Assembly: GCA_963528625.1 (NCBI GenBank)
Contig: CAURVQ010000046.1
Span: forward strand, 1-7,470
Origin: CALHVR01 sp963528625
GTDB lineage: Bacteria > Fusobacteriota > Fusobacteriia > Fusobacteriales > Leptotrichiaceae
Direction of reading: 5' to 3'
DNA: 7,470 nt
Shown: piece by piece, positions 7,223-7,470 of the stretch
How positions within the stretch are numbered: position 1 is the stretch's first letter
Layout of the letters: each line of letters begins with the position of its first letter
The notes under the pieces: generated by a model
Databases searched by the model: none
The model's input: only the letters and a program-made list of their open reading frames with translations
What the model was told of the DNA's origin: nothing
Made by a program: the position numbers and the translations under genes

Positions 7223-7259
7223 AAAATAGGCATTCTTGATTTAGAATATCTATTTTTTT
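7223..7259 (+). terminator. Intrinsic terminator of the nik operon
   Basis: AAAATAGGCATTCT (7223-7236) pairs with AGAATATCTATTTT (7243-7256) around a TGATTT loop, with one G-U wobble and one C-A mismatch. It is followed by a T run (7253-7259). It begins 6 nt after the nikE stop. On the other strand the stem is followed by a partly T-rich stretch, so it might also stop transcription coming from the insertion sequence to the right. Confidence 0.85.
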
Positions 7260-7279
7260 ATAATTATTTTTAAAAAATA

Positions 7280-7295
7280 GGCTCTTTGTCAAGAG
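7280..7295. repeat. Putative terminal inverted repeat of the insertion sequence
   Basis: GGCTCTTTGTCAAGAG sits outside the transposase stop codon, with 26 nt between 7295 and the stop at 7322. It is notably more GC-rich than its surroundings and is followed by a GTGGGGGTGG run (7296-7304). The boundary is set by analogy to known ISL3-type ends. The inner limit of the repeat cannot be fixed without the other end. Confidence 0.6.
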
Positions 7296-7304
7296 TGGGG
7301 GTGG

Positions 7305-7359
7305 AAAAAAGTTTGATAACCTTAAGAAATTTTAAGCTGAATAAGCTTTTTAAGGTTAT
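7305..7359 (-). terminator. Candidate terminator of the transposase gene
   Basis: ATAACCTTAA (7316-7325) and TTAAGGTTAT (7350-7359) are a perfect 10-bp inverted repeat. Nested inside, AAGCT (7334-7338) pairs with AGCTT (7344-7348). On the minus strand the structure is followed, after a few bases, by six T residues (7310-7305), as in an intrinsic terminator. The stem overlaps the last codons and the stop codon of the transposase. It could instead be a subterminal structure used in transposition. Confidence 0.45.
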
Positions 7360-7470
7360 AGAATTTTTTTATCCCGTAAGATAGCCTTTTTATTACTTTT
7401 ATCTTGTTATTTTTCCCTTCAACAAATCCATTATTTATATTATATTTTTGTATATTATTTATTTCTTTTT
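7322..7470 (-). CDS. ISL3-like transposase, C-terminal 48 residues (5' end outside window)
   Basis: Reading the minus strand, the frame is open from the window edge to the TAA at 7324-7322. It encodes a segment containing NNGFVEGKNNKIKVIKRLSY, then GIKKFYNLKKLIQLKIS. The N-G-x-x-E-G-x-N-N-K-I-K-x-I-K-R-x-x-Y-G block is the hallmark C-terminal end of DDE transposases of the ISL3 type. Its glutamate (in VEG) should be the last acidic residue of the catalytic triad. The protein would be cytoplasmic and DNA-binding, catalysing transposition of its own element. The visible part has no frameshift or stop, but whether the gene is intact cannot be judged. The gene converges on nikE, with the nik terminator between them. 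Confidence 0.75.
   Translation of the reverse strand, partial: KEINNIQKYNINNGFVEGKNNKIKVIKRLSYGIKKFYNLKKLIQLKIS

Larger units (their letters stand above)
7280..7470 (-). mobile_element. End of an ISL3-like insertion sequence (continues past window)
   Basis: The element begins at 7280 with GGCTCTTTGTCAAGAG, which resembles the GGCTCTTT...-type termini of ISL3-family elements as I recall them. Inside it, on the minus strand, is the 3' end of a transposase gene that runs off the right edge. Only one end is visible, so the matching inverted repeat and the target duplication cannot be checked. AAAAAATA (7272-7279) immediately outside the end is a candidate 8-bp target copy. Confidence 0.7.

Noticed and set aside
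7223..7282. AAAATAGGC at both 7223 and 7274 as a duplicated IS end
   Set aside because: It is a 9-base match only. The first copy is a terminator arm and its downstream bases do not continue the GGCTCTTTGTCAA end, so it is most likely coincidence.

Overview
The window has very low GC: codons almost always end in A or T, and the intergenic DNA is largely A/T runs. It combines a Gram-negative type V autotransporter whose C-terminus ends in a tryptophan, a lipoprotein-type solute-binding protein, and strong AGGAGG/TTGACA/TATACT signals. This fits a low-GC fusobacterium best, most plausibly Leptotrichiaceae (Leptotrichia, Streptobacillus or Sneathia type). That assignment is an inference from composition and gene style; there is no marker gene here.

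Layout. Bases 1-2030 (+) are the 3' part of a large autotransporter/adhesin gene. Its reading frame is open from the first bases, so the true start lies to the left of the window. A strong intrinsic terminator (2037-2076) closes it. The 2077-2281 gap holds one good extended -10 promoter (2158-2185) and a 5'-leader hairpin (2201-2258). Five tightly packed (+) genes then follow at 2282-7217: nikA, nikB, nikC, nikD and nikE. They have a 23-nt gap, a 1-nt gap, a 13-nt overlap and a 1-nt TAATG overlap, so they form one operon, which ends at a second intrinsic terminator (7223-7259). From 7280 to the right edge is the end of an insertion sequence: a terminal sequence beginning GGCTCTTTGTCAA and, on the minus strand, the last 48 codons of an ISL3-like transposase converging on the nik operon.

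How the genes work together. NikA is a lipoprotein that should capture nickel, probably as a chelate, in the periplasm. NikB and NikC form the inner-membrane channel, and NikD and NikE are the two ATPases that drive import. The assignment to the nickel branch of the peptide/nickel ABC family, rather than a generic Opp/Dpp system, rests on motifs recalled from E. coli NikA-E that recur here: WGAP-x-DPHAFL in NikA, YPF-x-x-SGGMLQR in NikD and LSGGQLQRVC-x-ARAL in NikE. The histidine that ligates nickel in E. coli NikA appears to be missing, so the exact ligand is open. No NikR, urease, hydrogenase or metallophore gene is visible.

I did not find a previously undescribed system. The points most worth a second look are the altered NikA ligand pocket, the structured nik leader, the repeat architecture of the adhesin, and the IS end at the right edge.
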